Below, one piece after another: positions 22,523 to 36,300 of a DNA stretch of 64,000 nt; the stretch's first letter is position 1, and each line of letters starts with the position of its first letter. A program made the translations under genes and the position numbers. This DNA is from Mugil cephalus (taxonomy: Eukaryota; Chordata; Actinopteri; Mugiliformes; Mugilidae). The DNA lies in the NCBI RefSeq assembly GCF_022458985.1, contig NC_061787.1, positions 22,391,629 through 22,455,628 on the forward strand, read 5' to 3'. The notes under the pieces were generated by a model. It was not told the origin of the DNA. It saw only the letters and a list, made by a program, of their open reading frames with translations, and did not search any database.

Positions 22523-22794
22523 TTTTATTTGTCCAAACAGAAAAATCAGATATTGTAATTTTACAACGGCCCCTAGGCGCCCCGGCTTTCTCACAGCACT
22601 CGGGAGGACATTTAGCATTGTTCCTTTGAGTTTTCGCCACAGCCACTGAGGTTGGTGAGTTGATGAGACCCGTGAAATGTCTGGCTCACTGATCTCTACA
22701 AAATAATATCAACCTGGATGAAATTGGTGCGTTTTTGACGCTATTAAAGTTAGAAACAGAAAGAAAAACAAGCGAATGTAAAATATATAACCAA

Positions 22795-23590
22795 ATTTAC
22801 CATGCAGTGCTCCACTGCGCAAAGTTTTTGTCTACTCCCATAAAGACTGATCTCTTAAGGGCAGATATTTTTTCAATCAAACACATCAAATGTGTTGTTA
22901 CACGTTCATTAATGTAAGCGCGTCTGTGAATTATCCCTAAGTCATGTTCGGGAAATTGCACCGATCGGGGAATGCATATGCGACTGTGTTTGTATAACGA
23001 TATCCCACACTTTTTAACCATCACATAACCCAGCCACCGGCAAGACCAAGAGATCTGCGAACTGCATCCAGTTGGGTGGGGGGCTTCCATGGTGGCCCAC
23101 AATCTGGTTACCCCCTGTGCCCCCCACCAGAAAATTCTCTGGACCAGCCCCTGACTCCATCCGTGGAGAAGAGGAGATGCGGCGGCAGATATCGGCTTTG
23201 TGCAGAACACAGTGTTTTATTCTAATATCAAGAACCTTTTGAAAGAGCGGGGGTTTGACCGGTCCATTCTTCAGGTCATCATCACATTGAAAGCGGTAAA
23301 TAAATACACCATGTCCCCCATTGTTTATCTGCAGCGTACTGTGCTTAAATGTATAATGATGACGTTGTCGCGATGACGTATGAGAGGGGAAAACAGGCAC
23401 GCAGCTCTCGGAGATGGAGGTCCGACCCGGGACTTCTGACGATGGGGACCGGGATTTTCGAAATGAAAGGGGTTCACCACTGTTGAACAAGTCCTTTAAG
23501 AAATAGTGTGTGGTTCCAGCGCCGCCATGGTAGCCCACTATACCATAGATATATATACGTATTACCCAAACTGCCGCGCGCAAAGCCATT
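22795..23590 (-). mobile_element. Dispersed hAT-like repeat, copy 1
   Basis: On the minus strand this shares blocks with 43,755-44,130 and with 58,555-58,786 plus 60,115-60,330. Examples are CCCCCGCTCTTTCAAAAGG, the GATATCTGCCGCC block, GATCGTGTAACAAC-type sequence and an AAATCCCGG-type end. A separate insert (about 23,020-23,160) interrupts it. The open frame on its minus strand has no recognisable domain. Class is inferred from the copy at 58.3 kb, which has an 8-bp target duplication. Confidence 0.6.
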
Positions 23591-23711
23591 TACAGGTCAT
23601 GTAAACCCGACCAATTAAATATTAAAATCAAATTCAGACCGGTGGCCTCGTTGTTCCATTTCGTATTTTTGATGAGTCTTAATTGAAATATGAAAAACCA
23701 GGCATTTTTTC

Positions 23712-23713
23712 GT

Positions 23714-23779
<66 letters not shown>
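23712..23779. repeat. Poly(T) followed by (TG)n
   Basis: About 24 T then about 22 TG units. Confidence 0.97.
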
Positions 23780-23781
<2 letters not shown>

Positions 23782-24009
23782 GATTAAAAAACGAAAAACA
23801 AAATAATCCGTCACTTTTTAATTTTTTGATTTTTGGCAGTTGAAAATAAAAAAGAACGAATGATACACAAACTGGGGTGCTTTCAAAGAAAAACGAAAAG
23901 GAAAATTAATCATGTAAACAATTTACATGGAACCAAGGAGAGTCTAAATATAAAAAGTACAAGAATTAATAAATATCACGAGGAACTGCACAAAGTAATA
24001 TTACACCAA

Positions 24010-25810
24010 ATTACTTGAAAGCAACACAGGAATTTTGAAAGTGATTAATAATATTGGTAACAATGGACCAAATGAAGTAAGCTTCCCAGAGTGTTTCACT
24101 GATAATAAGATCATTAATAACATGGAAGATGTAGTGGATGGTTTCAATGGATTGTTTGTAGATGCTGGACCTGAATTAGCAAAATACATTACAGAGAGTT
24201 ACATGCCAAGAGTGGGAGTTTGTGTGTGTCTCTCCCTCAGGTGAGTGTTAGACTGGCGGCCACTCAACCCCTGACAGCTCCTCCTTCACCCCCACTTTAT
24301 GCAAAACCTTTTTCTTGTAAACAATTTGTAAATAAATGCTCACTTGTGACACATACACTGTCCTTTACTGGACTTTACTGTCCGTCAGTGTTACGTTTCT
24401 CTTGTGAGCGTTAAAGTGGAACGTAACAGAGGGTATCAACAGTAAATGGATTAGTGGATGAATCAATAAGCAGAAATCCTAACACTATGTTTCTCAAACC
24501 AGTTGATGAAAATGAAATCCTAGCTATTGTAAAGAACTGTCCTAACAAAACATCAACAGACGCTTACAAGATGGATATGATATTAGTAGAAAGAAGAAAG
24601 GGCGTTCACAGAATACTGAAACCATTTACCCAGAGTTGTAACTTGTCTTTTCCAGCTAGAAAATTCCCAAATGAAATGACAACTATTAAAGTAATCCCAA
24701 TATTTAAATCAGGGGACAGACAACAATTTATAAATTATAGGCCTGTTTCTCTACCCCCACAACCACTACCAAAGATACCAGAGAAAGTTTATGTTGCTAG
24801 ATTGGAAAGCTGTCTTTGAAAACATAATTTGCTGACAATGTCAATATGGCTGCAGAAAACAAAAAACAACCTACCTTGCGTTAATGGATTTAATTGAGGA
24901 AACAACAAGTAACAAATCGTACTGACAAAAAAGAGTTTGCTACAGGAATTTTTATTGACTTGAAAAAAGCTTTCGATACCATAGACCATAACATTTTATC
25001 CAAGAAAATGGAAAAATGTGACATCAGGGGAATTGTACTGAACTGGCTGAGAAGCTACTTAGACAATAGGCAACAGTTTGTCTAAATCAGGAATTTTATC
25101 TTCACTGGCTGTGAAATCAAGTGTTGTGTACCCTAAGGATCAATACTAGCCCTAATACAATTTATCTTATATATCATCAATATTTGTATGATGTCAAAAT
25201 TCTAGTGAGCTCTAGTGAGGATTTATAGAAGCTTTTGGAAGAATCCACATGTGACATGATTAAACGGTTTGTTTAAATGGTTTGACATAAACAAAGTGTC
25301 ACTCAATATGGACACAACAAAAATGATGTTATTTAGAAGACGTGAAAGTCCAAATTATAATAAATAATGAAACTATTAGTAGAGTGGCACAGACAACTTT
25401 TCTTGGTGTTTTAATTCACCAAAAAATCTCCTGGAAATGACACATAAGGTATGCGTGGAAGTTGTGTGGAGACAGTGGCTTCACAATCAATCTTTACATA
25501 TTTTGTATTATTCTTTTGCAGTGTCATTTCTGAGCTACTGTGTCGAAAGGTGGGCAAATACCTACGAAACCAATCTGCACCCTTTGTGTATATTACAGAA
25601 AATATCCATAAGAATAGTTTACAATTTGATACAATGATCACACCAATCCCCCGTTTTTGAAAGCATCTGCACTGAAGTTTCAGGATCTGGTAAAAGTCAA
25701 AACAGCACAAATAATCTATTAAGCAAAAAATAATCTTTTACTTTACAACATCCAGAAACTATTTTGCAAGAGGGGGAGTTGTAAAAGGTATAATTTCAGA
25801 GGAAACTTTA
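24010..25810 (+). pseudogene. Jockey/CR1-type LINE fragment, broken
   Basis: Reverse transcriptase motifs run in order on the plus strand but in several frames. They are the NYRPVSLPP motif (near 24,735), [16 protein letters not shown] (24,950-24,998, palm motif A with DLKKAFD), WLRSYLDNRQQFV (near 25,045-25,083), FLGVLIHQKISWK (about 25,400-25,440) and a C-terminal block SFLSYCVERWANTY (about 25,525-25,565). The YADD box is not visible. About 240 bp at 24,200-24,440 looks like a foreign insert because coding similarity stops on one side and resumes on the other. The element is dead; its superfamily is tentative. Confidence 0.75.
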
Positions 25811-25903
25811 ACCTTGTGTTGTGTTTGAAATAAAAAAAACTTTATTAAACTCACTTTTCTTGACTGGACTTGTTGAAAAAGCTTGACAGTAGTATTTCTC
25901 TCG

Positions 25904-25911
25904 GTTACTGG
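25904..25911 (+). repeat. hAT target-site duplication, left
   Basis: GTTACTGG here is repeated at 26719-26726, exactly flanking the element. Confidence 0.9.
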
Positions 25912-26718
25912 TAGGGTTGCATATCTCTCTGTGATAAACAATTCGATATGCATCTAGATACACAGGTTACGATTCAATTAAAAAACGATATCCTTTTATT
26001 ACAGACCAATTCGACACAAATCGATTTCGTACAGTGTAAGAACAATGCAATTTGATTCTATGGTTAATACTCGTTGTAGATATTTTATATAATAAAGAAG
26101 CCCAGTCTATGAAAGTGACAGTACAATAGTTTCTTTTCAAATATGTAAAAGACTGGCACTGCCACACCAAATAATAATAATAATAATAAAAAAAAATAAT
26201 AATAAAAAATCACATGTCAGTGTATTTATTTTTAGACACGGACCAAAAAAAAGTCTGGCTGAATCGTTGGATGGGAACTCCAGAGGTAAAAGTACGCTCT
26301 GCAGTTTACAAATAGTATGGCTTCTGTCGAGCTTGCCTTCCTTCTTATAAAACCCAAAAACGGTCCACACCTTGGATTTTCGTTCCCCCGATGCGTTGAA
26401 AATCTTTCTCGGTGCATTATCACCTTTGGTCAGGCTGACACTTTCATTCTCCACCTCCTCCATTTTCCGTGTCGTCCCTTGTTTATCACTTATGTTAATA
26501 CCAGCTAGGCAGCTACGGCGTTTCGCGGGCAGCTTCAGCTGTTGTTTTAGAGACGTGGCACGTGTGTAATGCCGATTCAAAATCTCGCGATACCCAATCC
26601 ATGACCCTATAACCAATTCATAATTCCTATCGATTGAGGAGGCTGCTACTGATACAGTCGTATCTCTCATTTGTTGAACCGAATATCCGGTCGCATCTGT
26701 TTATCGTTCACAACCCTA
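25912..26718 (-). mobile_element. hAT transposon, deletion derivative with BED exon
   Basis: The 807-bp element begins TAGGGTTGC and ends CACAACCCTA, giving an imperfect terminal inverted repeat (TAGGGTTG), and is flanked by the 8-bp duplication GTTACTGG, the length typical of hAT. On its minus strand a frame at 26,670-26,240 contains KVWTVFGFYKKEGKLDRSHT, which resembles the start of a BED zinc finger in hAT transposases (ZBED-like). The remaining transposase, including the catalytic and dimerisation regions, is missing. The AT-rich sequence at 26,170-26,210 lies at the internal deletion. Confidence 0.88.
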
Positions 26719-26726
26719 GTTACTGG

Positions 26727-27171
26727 CATTACTTGTGTGCTCATTTTAGCTTAAAGGGTAAAAAGGATAAAAGTGGCACTGAGCGCTGAACAAAAACAGG
26801 TTCTTTTGACTGACCAATCAGTAGTCGTAGTATCTGAACACTAACTTTTCAAGGTGTCGTAGAGCTGTACCTTCAAAGACACCTGGAAAACCACAATCAT
26901 AGGACAAGACAATCATTAGCCTTCACAGTGTAATCCACGGTTAGATCACACGTTCACATGCTTCTATTCAAACATCCATATACACACATTCACTGGAACT
27001 GAACAGAAGCTCAAATAGTGCCAGTAAAATAATTTTAAAAGCCCAAAAAGCTCTCAACTAGAGAAACTTTTAAATTCTGATGTTCCAAAGCACACAAATG
27101 AATGTGGAACTGAACGCTGGCTGCATCACAGACCATGTTTGTGCATTAGCTCATGTTTTTGATTGACCTGC
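26727..27171. other. Downstream flank of NLR gene A, nothing recognised
   Basis: No domain, repeat family or RNA gene was recognised between the hAT element and the proposed terminal exon of NLR A. A minus-strand poly(A) signal was not clearly identified. Confidence 0.4.
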
Positions 27172-27313
27172 TCACTCAGTGCTGAACATGCAGTTTAGTC
27201 TGCAGCATTTATTTGCTCTAACGGCCTCTGTGCACACAAGCTGCTGCTGCTGCTGCTGCTGCTCATTCAACCTCCCTGGCAACCCTCCATTAGCACACAG
27301 CTCAGATTCCCAT
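27172..27313 (-). CDS. NLR A proposed terminal exon with (CAG)7
   Basis: A strong acceptor (long pyrimidine tract ending CTCTCTACAG) precedes a frame of 46 codons and a stop, in the phase required by LRR exon 3. It starts [17 protein letters not shown] and then has seven Gln from a (CTG)7 plus-strand repeat at 27241-27261. The whole-gene frame closes exactly. No homologous C-terminus is recalled, so the exon is a prediction. Confidence 0.4.
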
Positions 27314-30300
27314 CTGTAGAGAGAAGAAGGAGAGAGGAGACAGATGAGTGTTTCCAGAGCCTCCCATGTGATGCAGTTGTGATCAGATGTGAGATCAGTT
27401 TTGATGATAGGACAGTTTGGTCAATGACCACCATTGTCTCTGTACATCTAGTAAGGCTGTCAACTGGCATCCAGATTTATTTTATGAACAAGCTTCTGGA
27501 TGATCTGATAGGCTGACTCTTCTCTCTCTCTCTGGTTCTGTCCAATCCTTAAGCTTGTTTCCATTCTCCTCACAGCTTCACTTATTAAAGCAGGTTTTTC
27601 GAAAGGTGTACAGGAGGTACACTGGATCTTTGCTGTGATACTGTGTTTAGTGCAATACTGATAGCAGCATGGGCTGCCTGCAACCCTCCACTGACCTCAG
27701 AGTGTTCAGACTACAGTCTGGACTCTTCTCAAGACCACACAGCTTCTTCACATCTGAATCCTGCAGATTGTTGTTACTCAGGTCTAGTTCTCTCAGATGG
27801 GAGGGGTTGGACTTCAGAGTTGAGACCAGAAAATCACAGCTGATCTCTGACAAACTGCAGTTTCTCAGTCTGAATAAAGAATAAATGATTTCGGTAAAAT
27901 TTCGTTAATAATTTAATTAGATGTGTTCAGCCTTAGATGAAACTGCGTTTATGCTTTACTGACTTTAAGAACACTTATCTTGAACAAATGGACATTTAAC
28001 ACTTGTATAAAAGTTCTGATTGAACATGACGTAGTTTGAGTTGGTAATTAAACACATCAGATCTACAATAATAACAGTCAGTGAACTGACCTCAGAATCT
28101 CCAGTCTACATTGTCGACTCTCCAGAAAACCACATAGCCGCTTCACTCCTGCATCTTGCAGGTTGTTGTCACTCAGGTCCAGTTCTCTCAGATGGGAAGG
28201 GTTGGCCTTCAGAGCTGAGACTATAGAATCACAGTTGATCTCTGACAAACTGCAGCCCCACAGACTGAATAAATAACAAACGATAAAGATAAAAATCAAA
28301 TAAATAACATGTTTGTTAATATGAGGAGATGACCTTGTCCCTGTTTTTGTTGATCATCATCATGTTAGCCTTCTACAAACATCAAGTCTCTCTTACTCTA
28401 GCGCAGAAATAAAGAAAACTTACGCAGCTCCAGTCAGTGAACTGACCTCAGAGTCTCCAGTTTACAGTTTGGACTGCCCAGTGCAACAAAGATATTCACT
28501 CCTGCAGCCTGCAGATTGTTTCCCCTCAGGTCCAAATCTCTCAAATGGGAGGGGTTGGACATCAGAGCTAAGGACACAACATCACAGTGATTCTGTCCAA
28601 GTCCACATCTAGAAAGTCTGTGATGCAAAAACAAATAAAATCTGTTTCGATCTACAATGGTAATTGTCAACCATTTACAGGCTGAATACACATGAAAGAG
28701 ACTGATGTCAAAACCCAATGAACAAAAAATGAGAGCATGTTGGTGAAACCCCAGCAGCATATTTCCATGTTTTACACCATGTAAACCCATGTTACAAAAG
28801 TGCATAAATTAGTATTAAGGCTTTTTTTAGGATACTACAGGACCTAAATGCAGTAAGTTACTCACATAGTCTAACTCATGTAGCCTACACCAGTGTGAGC
28901 CATTTCTACTTTTGGTCGTCACACTTGTGACATTACTTGCTCTGTAACAACACCACGCTACACCACGCAGTGACTTTTTTGACAGTCAGGTTAATTTTTG
29001 TTTCTAATGTGTTGTTGCATTTCTGTAAAGGTGCACATCAGCCTTGGTGCTAGTCTTTGCGTATGGTCTGTGTTATCACCGTAGCTTCTGTATAAAGGTA
29101 ACACAGAAGCCTAAACCGCACATTATTGTTGTCTTACAGTAATTACATTACCATTACAGGTAATGATGCTGCATTGTTACAAGGCACTGTACATACAACA
29201 TTGTGATTTGCCTCTGCTATTTAACCCTCTGAATCCCAAGCCATTTTTGGCCATTTTTGGTATCTGCCACATTTTTACTCACTGTGATCTCATTTTTCTG
29301 TGCAGAGTGAAGTCCTACACCTCTATCGATTCAGGACACATAGGGCTATAGGCTGATGTAACTCAATTTTGTCTCCATGCAATATAACAAAATTTAAGAC
29401 TGTATATTTAAATAAATACTCTATTTGTCAACACTGATTGATTATATTAACAATCACATCACGACTCACCGAGCCTTTTTACAGTTCATCACAGCTGGAC
29501 ACAGCCTCCTTCGTCCCTCCCATGATGCATTGTACTTGTCCAGGTCCAGCTCATCCAGAACCTTGTCTGACATCTGCAGCATGTAGGCCAGAGCTGAGCA
29601 CTGGATCTCAGAGAGTTTTTTCTCTGATCTGCTCTCTGACTTCAGGAACTCTTGGATCTCCTGATGAACTGAGAGGTCTCTCATCTCCGTCAGACAGTGG
29701 AAGATGTTGATGCTTCTGTCAGGACAGAATTGACATGTGTTCATATCCTTCAGGTTGTTAATGGCTCTCTGGATGGTTTCTGGACTGTTCTCAGTGTGAC
29801 CCAGAAGGCCTCCCAAGAGTATCTGGTTATACTCCAGAGAGAGGCCATGAAGGAAGCGAACAAACAGGTCCAGGTGACCATTTTTACTCTGCAAGGATTT
29901 CTTCATGGCTCTCAACAGGAAGTCATCCAGAGACTTAATGGAATGCTGATCTTTCTCCAGGAAGTCCTCCAGTACCTCTGTCTGTCTGTTGGTGTAACAG
30001 TGGAACATGTAGACTGCAGCCAGAAACTCCTGAATGCTTAGATGAACAAAGCAGTAGACTGTTTTCTGGAAGATCACACTCTCTCTTTTGAAGATCTCTG
30101 TACAAACTCCTGAGTAGACTAAGGCCTCCGTCACATCAAGACCACAATGCTCCAAGTCTTCTTGATAGAACATGATGTTTCCTTTGTCCAAATGTTCAAA
30201 CGCCAGCCTTCCCAGCTTCAGAAGAACTTCTCTCGGTCTAATCTCATGTCCCTCATGGTACTTGCTCTTCTTTTTCTTTGTCTGAACAACCAGGAAGTGT

Positions 30301-33300
30301 GAATACATGTCAGTCAGGGTCTTGGGCAACTCTCCTCTTTGCTCCATAGCCAACATGTGCTCCAGAACTGTAGCAGTGATCCAGCAGAAGACTGGGATTC
30401 TACACAGGATGTGGAGGCTCCTGGAGGTCTTGATGTGGGAGATGATTCTGCTGAACAACTCTTCATCACTGAACCTCCTCCTGAAGTACTCCTCCTTCTG
30501 GACATCAGTGAAGCCTCGTACTTCTGTGACCCTGTCAACACATGTTGGAGGGATCTGATTGGCTGCTGCAGGTCTGGAAGTTATCCAGACCAGAGCTGAG
30601 GGAAGCAGTTTCCCCTTGATGAGGTTTGTCAGCAGAAGACTGACTGATGCCTTCTGTGTGACATCAGACACAACCTGACTGTTGGTGAAGTCCAGTGAAA
30701 GTCTGTTTTCATCCAGGCCATCAAAGATGAACAGAAGCTTACAGATAGACAACTTCTCTGCTGTGACCTTCTGTAATGTTGGATGGAAAACATGGAGCAG
30801 CCCGAGAAGACAGTACTGCTCATCTTTGATCAAGTTGAGCTCCTTGAATGAAAGCACAATCACCACACTGACATCTTGGTTTTCCAAACCCTCTGCCCAG
30901 TCCAGAGTGAACTTCTGCACCAAGAAGGTTTTTCCAACACCAGCGACACCATTGGTCAGAACCACTCTGACGTGTCTCTGTTGGTCAGGTAAGGCTTTAA
31001 AGATGTCATGGCACTTGATTGGAGTGTCATGGAGGGACTTCTTGGAAGCTGTCTCAAGTTGCTTCACCTCATGTTGAACATTCACCTCTTCACTCAGTCC
31101 CTCTGTGATGTAGAGCTCAGTGTAGATCCTGTTGAGGAGGATTCCACTTCCTGTTACATCAGTTCCTTCAGTCACACGTTCACATCTCCTCCTCAGACTG
31201 ATCTTATGTTCAGCTAAGACCTCCTGCAGACCAACACCTGTTGAGGGAAAAAAAGGAATATGTGTTGTTACATGTGATTGACTTGGTGTGAGCTCAGTGT
31301 GGTTGTGGGTGTGACACCAGGCTTCCAGTGGCTGTGGACTGGTATAGTGTCTTATCTGATTTCATTTTTGGTTGCTTTTGCTAACTTTAGTCTATCAGCT
31401 TTGTGCTCGCTTTCAGTTGCTTATATCATTTATTTATTTTGTTAAATAAAGATTTGTTCCACTTTTGTCATTTCTGGGTTTTATTTTCATTGTTACCTCC
31501 CCTCATCCCCTAACCATCCTGGGGTCATAATATTTGGACTTAGCAATTCAATGACAACAACATTGCCAAAGTTCAGTCTTACCTGTTCTTGATCTATGTC
31601 CACACTGGGGACAGGAGGAGTCTCCTGATGAAGCACACTGGTCCCAGTATGAGCTGATGCACTGTCTGCAGAACCAGTGTCCACAGCTGGTAAAGAGCGG
31701 ATCCTTCAGGACGTCCTGACACAAAGCACAGCAGGACAGCTGCTGCTCCACAGAAACATGACTCCCCTTCCTCTCTCTGCCAACACATTTATTTATCACA
31801 CTTTGACTTGTTGTCTATGAAACCAAGAACCCTCTGGTTTATGCACAAGCAGCTCTACTTACTAAACCATAGCCACTCCATTCTCCATTCATTCTACATA
31901 TATAAACTACAGCTTGAGCAAGAGGTGGGCTACATGCTTAGAGGTCACCAGTCTATCACAGGACCAACTCCGAGACACTAAATGTACCATACACATATGT
32001 ACACACCAAATGTAGAATTAACAGGTTCCATGTCTTTGGAATGTGGGAGGAAACCAGAGAACCCACAAAAGCCAAACGCATGCACAGGGAGAATATGCAA
32101 ACTCTGCTCAGAAAGGAACTGGGCTGATTGTATCAGTCCCTCAACAAAAATGAAGTACTGGAACAAAGTGTTTCAAAAAGAGTCATAATAATGAGTTCAT
32201 AGAAGATCCCTTACTTTATGTCTGAGGGTCCAGGTTCATCACTGAAGACTGGAGGTTCAAATCTGGACCCATCACTTTTCATGGACATAAAGCTGGATAC
32301 TGGAGACTCACTTCTTTGAGGTCTGTGGTAACGACCTCTGCAAAAACAAACATGTTTTTATTCTCATCAATCACTGATACTATATAAGTCACTTAAGTAG
32401 CTGTTAATACATGTTTGTAATATTACTGTGAGATTAGATTACAGCTTCTGTAGATGAGAGATTTTAAGAGGAAGACAGGACTAAATGGGGATTTGGGAGG
32501 CAGTGAGACTCTCTCTACTTCTAAATCCATGCTTAAGTCTTTCCTTTTTAATAAAGCTTATAGTTAGGGTTGGTCCTCTACTCTCTTCTCTCTCGCACCA
32601 AGTTCCTGTTCTCTAATCTTATCTAATTTTGTCTGTCTACTACACATGCTACTGTGTACTACTACTTTATGGCATATTAACAGCTCTGTGTCCCTGTCCT
32701 CATCTCCCTTCCCCTCCCCTCCATTCCTACCGGAATGAACAATTCTCCTACCTGCCTATTATAACTTTTACATTCAACCATAATAACAGCTAACTCACCC
32801 AGAATAGACCAACTGCTGTCAGTAAAAGCTTTATTTATATTCATATATATGTCACATTCATATAAATGTTATTTAGTACTTAGAACAGATAAAGTCATTA
32901 TAGTAGATGACTTTAACATCCATTTTGATGTTGGCAGTGGCAGTCTTAGGTTTTCATTTATGTCATTATTACATTCAGTTGTTTTTTTGCTGAATGTAAA
33001 TGGATCAACTCACTGTTCTAATCACACCTTAAATCTTGTCCTAACATATGGCATAGAAAGTGATGGTTAGACAGTATTTAATCATAACGGTCTTTCGTCC
33101 AATCATTTCCTCATAACATTGAGATTTACAATATAGGGTTACACAGAAATTGGAAAGATATTTCATTACAGTAGACACTTATCCGATGAGGCTGTAACCA
33201 GCAGCAGATTTTTTGAGGAAGCCAAGTGAGACAAAAACTGTGCTTTTTAGGCGTTGGGGGACATAAAAGAGTATGTTGCAGTATGTCGTTATTTCTTGTA

Positions 33301-36300
33301 AAAGAATGAGCTATTAGAGTGCTCAGTTTCCTTTTATCGGGACTTACACACACTTGTTATCTAACCAACACTTTGTATACTGACACGCATTTTCTCTTGC
33401 CCTCCCTTACTCACACATGCACACACACATGCATTGTCCTCTTGACTGGACTTAAATAACTTATTTACTCAACCTCCCACTCAAATGCACAAATACAGTG
33501 TAATGTACAGTGCAGATTTGATAATGAAAATACCATTTATTCACAAACATAATCATAACGTAGAGGCAGCTTTGTAAAAAAAAATCTTTTTTTTACTGAA
33601 TACTCCAAATCCTCTATCACTGTGCTTGTTAATTCTGCCAACAAAATGTCAACACAAACTTGCTAATATCATGCTATTTCATTCAATGGCTTGATGAAAC
33701 GTTGGCCTGAGGCCAAGGGAAGACAGAGTGGATGACTTCCTTCGGCACAGTTCTGGCAAATCACAGGTGAGCTGTATCATGAAAGCAGCCTCACCTGATG
33801 GGTTCACAATTCTTTTTTTTTCCACCAAGGGAAGCCAACTCTGCTTGGCTTCTCTTTGGGTAACAGTGCAATACTGTATTTCACCATCTTTGGCTATTTA
33901 ACATTTAGAGGGCACCTCAATAGTTAGAAAAGAGAAAAAGTGACACAACACAGAATTGCAGTCTGATATAAACAAAAAAAAAAAAAAGAGAGAGGAAGCA
34001 TGGCTTGCATTGCCTTGGCCTCCAGGAGAAAACGCCATTGGATGTACCTAGATATAAGGAGTTAATTCCTTCATTGTTTATGATGGAGGCGAGCAACCAC
34101 AATTTATCTCCAACACAAATAGATTAGTTTGTTGATAGCACTACAGTGTTGCTTAGTATACAAATCTAAATTTAGGTGCTCCTCTTAAAAAGAAGGTGGT
34201 AAATCGAAGGAGGGTAGCTCCATGGTATAATTCACTGTTGTGTAGTTCAAAGCAGGCAGTTCGAAAGCTGGAAAGAATTTGGCATTCCACTAACTCCAAA
34301 GAAGCTCACATAGCCTGGAAAGATAGTTTAATAACTATCTCTGTAAGATTTGAACAGCATATTATTCTTCATTAATAGAAGAAAACAAGAACAACCCTAG
34401 ATTTCTTTCAAAGAGTCACAGCTCTGTTGAGCCATCTATTCCTTCAGCCCTCAGCAGTAATGACTTCATGAGCTTCTATACCGCTAAAAATGTTGGCATT
34501 AGAGATAAAATTCAAGTCATCTTTCTGACAGCTGTCAAACATTAAAGTACAATGGCATTAGAAACCTCTCTATAACCTAATCAACACTTGGATTCCTTCT
34601 ATCCAATAGATTTTTCTGAGCTCACTTCAGTAATTATAGCATCTAAACCATCAATTACATGTGCCTTTGCTATATTGCTATAATTAAAACTTTACAAAAC
34701 TACACACATAACTTAAAAAAACATAACATAAAAAAAATCATAGTACGGAAACAGCTCTGGTTAAAGTTACCGATGATCTCTTCATGACTTCAGAAAATGG
34801 AGTTGGCTCTATATTTGTCCTACTAGATCTTAGTGCTGTGTTTGACACTATTGATCACAATATTTTACTACAGACACTTGAAACTGTGATCAAGTGTCAA
34901 GGTTCTGTGTCTGTCTTTTATTTTGGGCTCATGTTTTGTGTTTTATTTTGTCCAGTTTCTGGATTTCCTGTCTGTCGTGTTTCCTTGTGGTTTTGTCATG
35001 TCTGTCTGTGTCCTGTTGTGTTTCCTGTTTTATTTTGTTAAGTTGTGGATTTCCTGTCTGGTGCCCCCTTGTCCCTTGATTGCTTATTGGTCTCACCTGT
35101 GTTGATATTCTCATGCATCTCACCTGACTGTTTTGTTAGCCTTCAGCCCTCTTGTGTGTATATAGCCCTCTCTTCCACGTCTCCATGTTCCTTGTTTTTC
35201 CATGCCACATTCCTAGAGTTCAAGCCATGTTGATGATTCTTTTTGATTTTTGTATTTTCCTGCCTTGCGCAGCGCTTTTTGTTAATTATTAAATACTTTT
35301 TGTTGAACCCCCTGCCTCATCTTTATCTTCCTGCACCTGGGTCCTCGCCTTTACAACCTACCCTACTTGACATCAAGATCACAGGAACCGCATTACACTG
35401 GTTTGAATCCTATCTGTCAGACAAATTCCAGTTTGCCTATGTACACAATGATTCTTCTGTTTAAAAGTAAAGTGAGTTATGGAGTTCATCTGTGTTCTGT
35501 GCTAGGACCAATACTATTCACATTATACATGCTTCTGGAACTTTAGGAAACACGACATAAACTTCCATTGCTGCCCAGATGATACCCAGCTATATTTATC
35601 CATGAGACCAGATGAAACTAATCAGCTGGTTAAACTCCAAGCATGCCTTAAAGACATAAAGGCTTGGATGACCTTGGATATAATTTTCTCTTCTTAAACT
35701 CAGAGAAAACCATAGCCTCCTGAGACCCAAGCATTTGTTTGGAATAATTTATTTAAGATAAGATAAAAAAATAAAAAAATAAGCATCATGTTTGACCCGG
35801 AAGTAGTTTTTGAAAGACATTATGTGGACACAGGGATTATCGCACTGCATATTACAATTTAAGTCAATAATGTGTACCAAAATATAAACCTGGAAACAAT
35901 GAAATCCTAACGTCCTCAAACAAGTACTTCTTGATTTGTTAGATTTGTAGAAAAGAAAAGTTAATAGCAGGAATAAACAAGTGCATTGACCCTTCGTTAA
36001 CAAGAGTGTCTCCTTGTCTAAATGAAGCAGAATAAGCTGCAACAAAGCTAAAACGTAATGTCCCCACATGAGGATGGCGGGTCTCGGGAGGATAAACCTA
36101 AACACCTGGTTTCTTTGGATGGCATTACCTTGGCCTCCAGTATTACCGTGAAAAACCTTGGTGTTATATTTGATGAGTATATATCATTTATTTCTCACAT
36201 AAAGCAGGTGACCAGGACTGCCTTCTTTAACCTGCGTTATATTGTCAAAATTAGTAACATCCTTTCTCAGACTGATATAAAATTAGTGCATACATTTGTG

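Noticed and set aside
22350-22646. Polyasparagine open frame
   Set aside because: It is the translation of the (ATT)n microsatellite.
23014-23589. 191-codon minus-strand open frame
   Set aside because: It lies wholly in the dispersed hAT-like repeat and an insert, has no recognisable domain, and is not conserved as a frame in the copies at 43.8 and 58.6 kb.
30307-31077. Plus-strand frames antisense to the NLR A NACHT exon
   Set aside because: They are shadows of a well-supported coding exon, and the same shadows appear antisense to NLR B.
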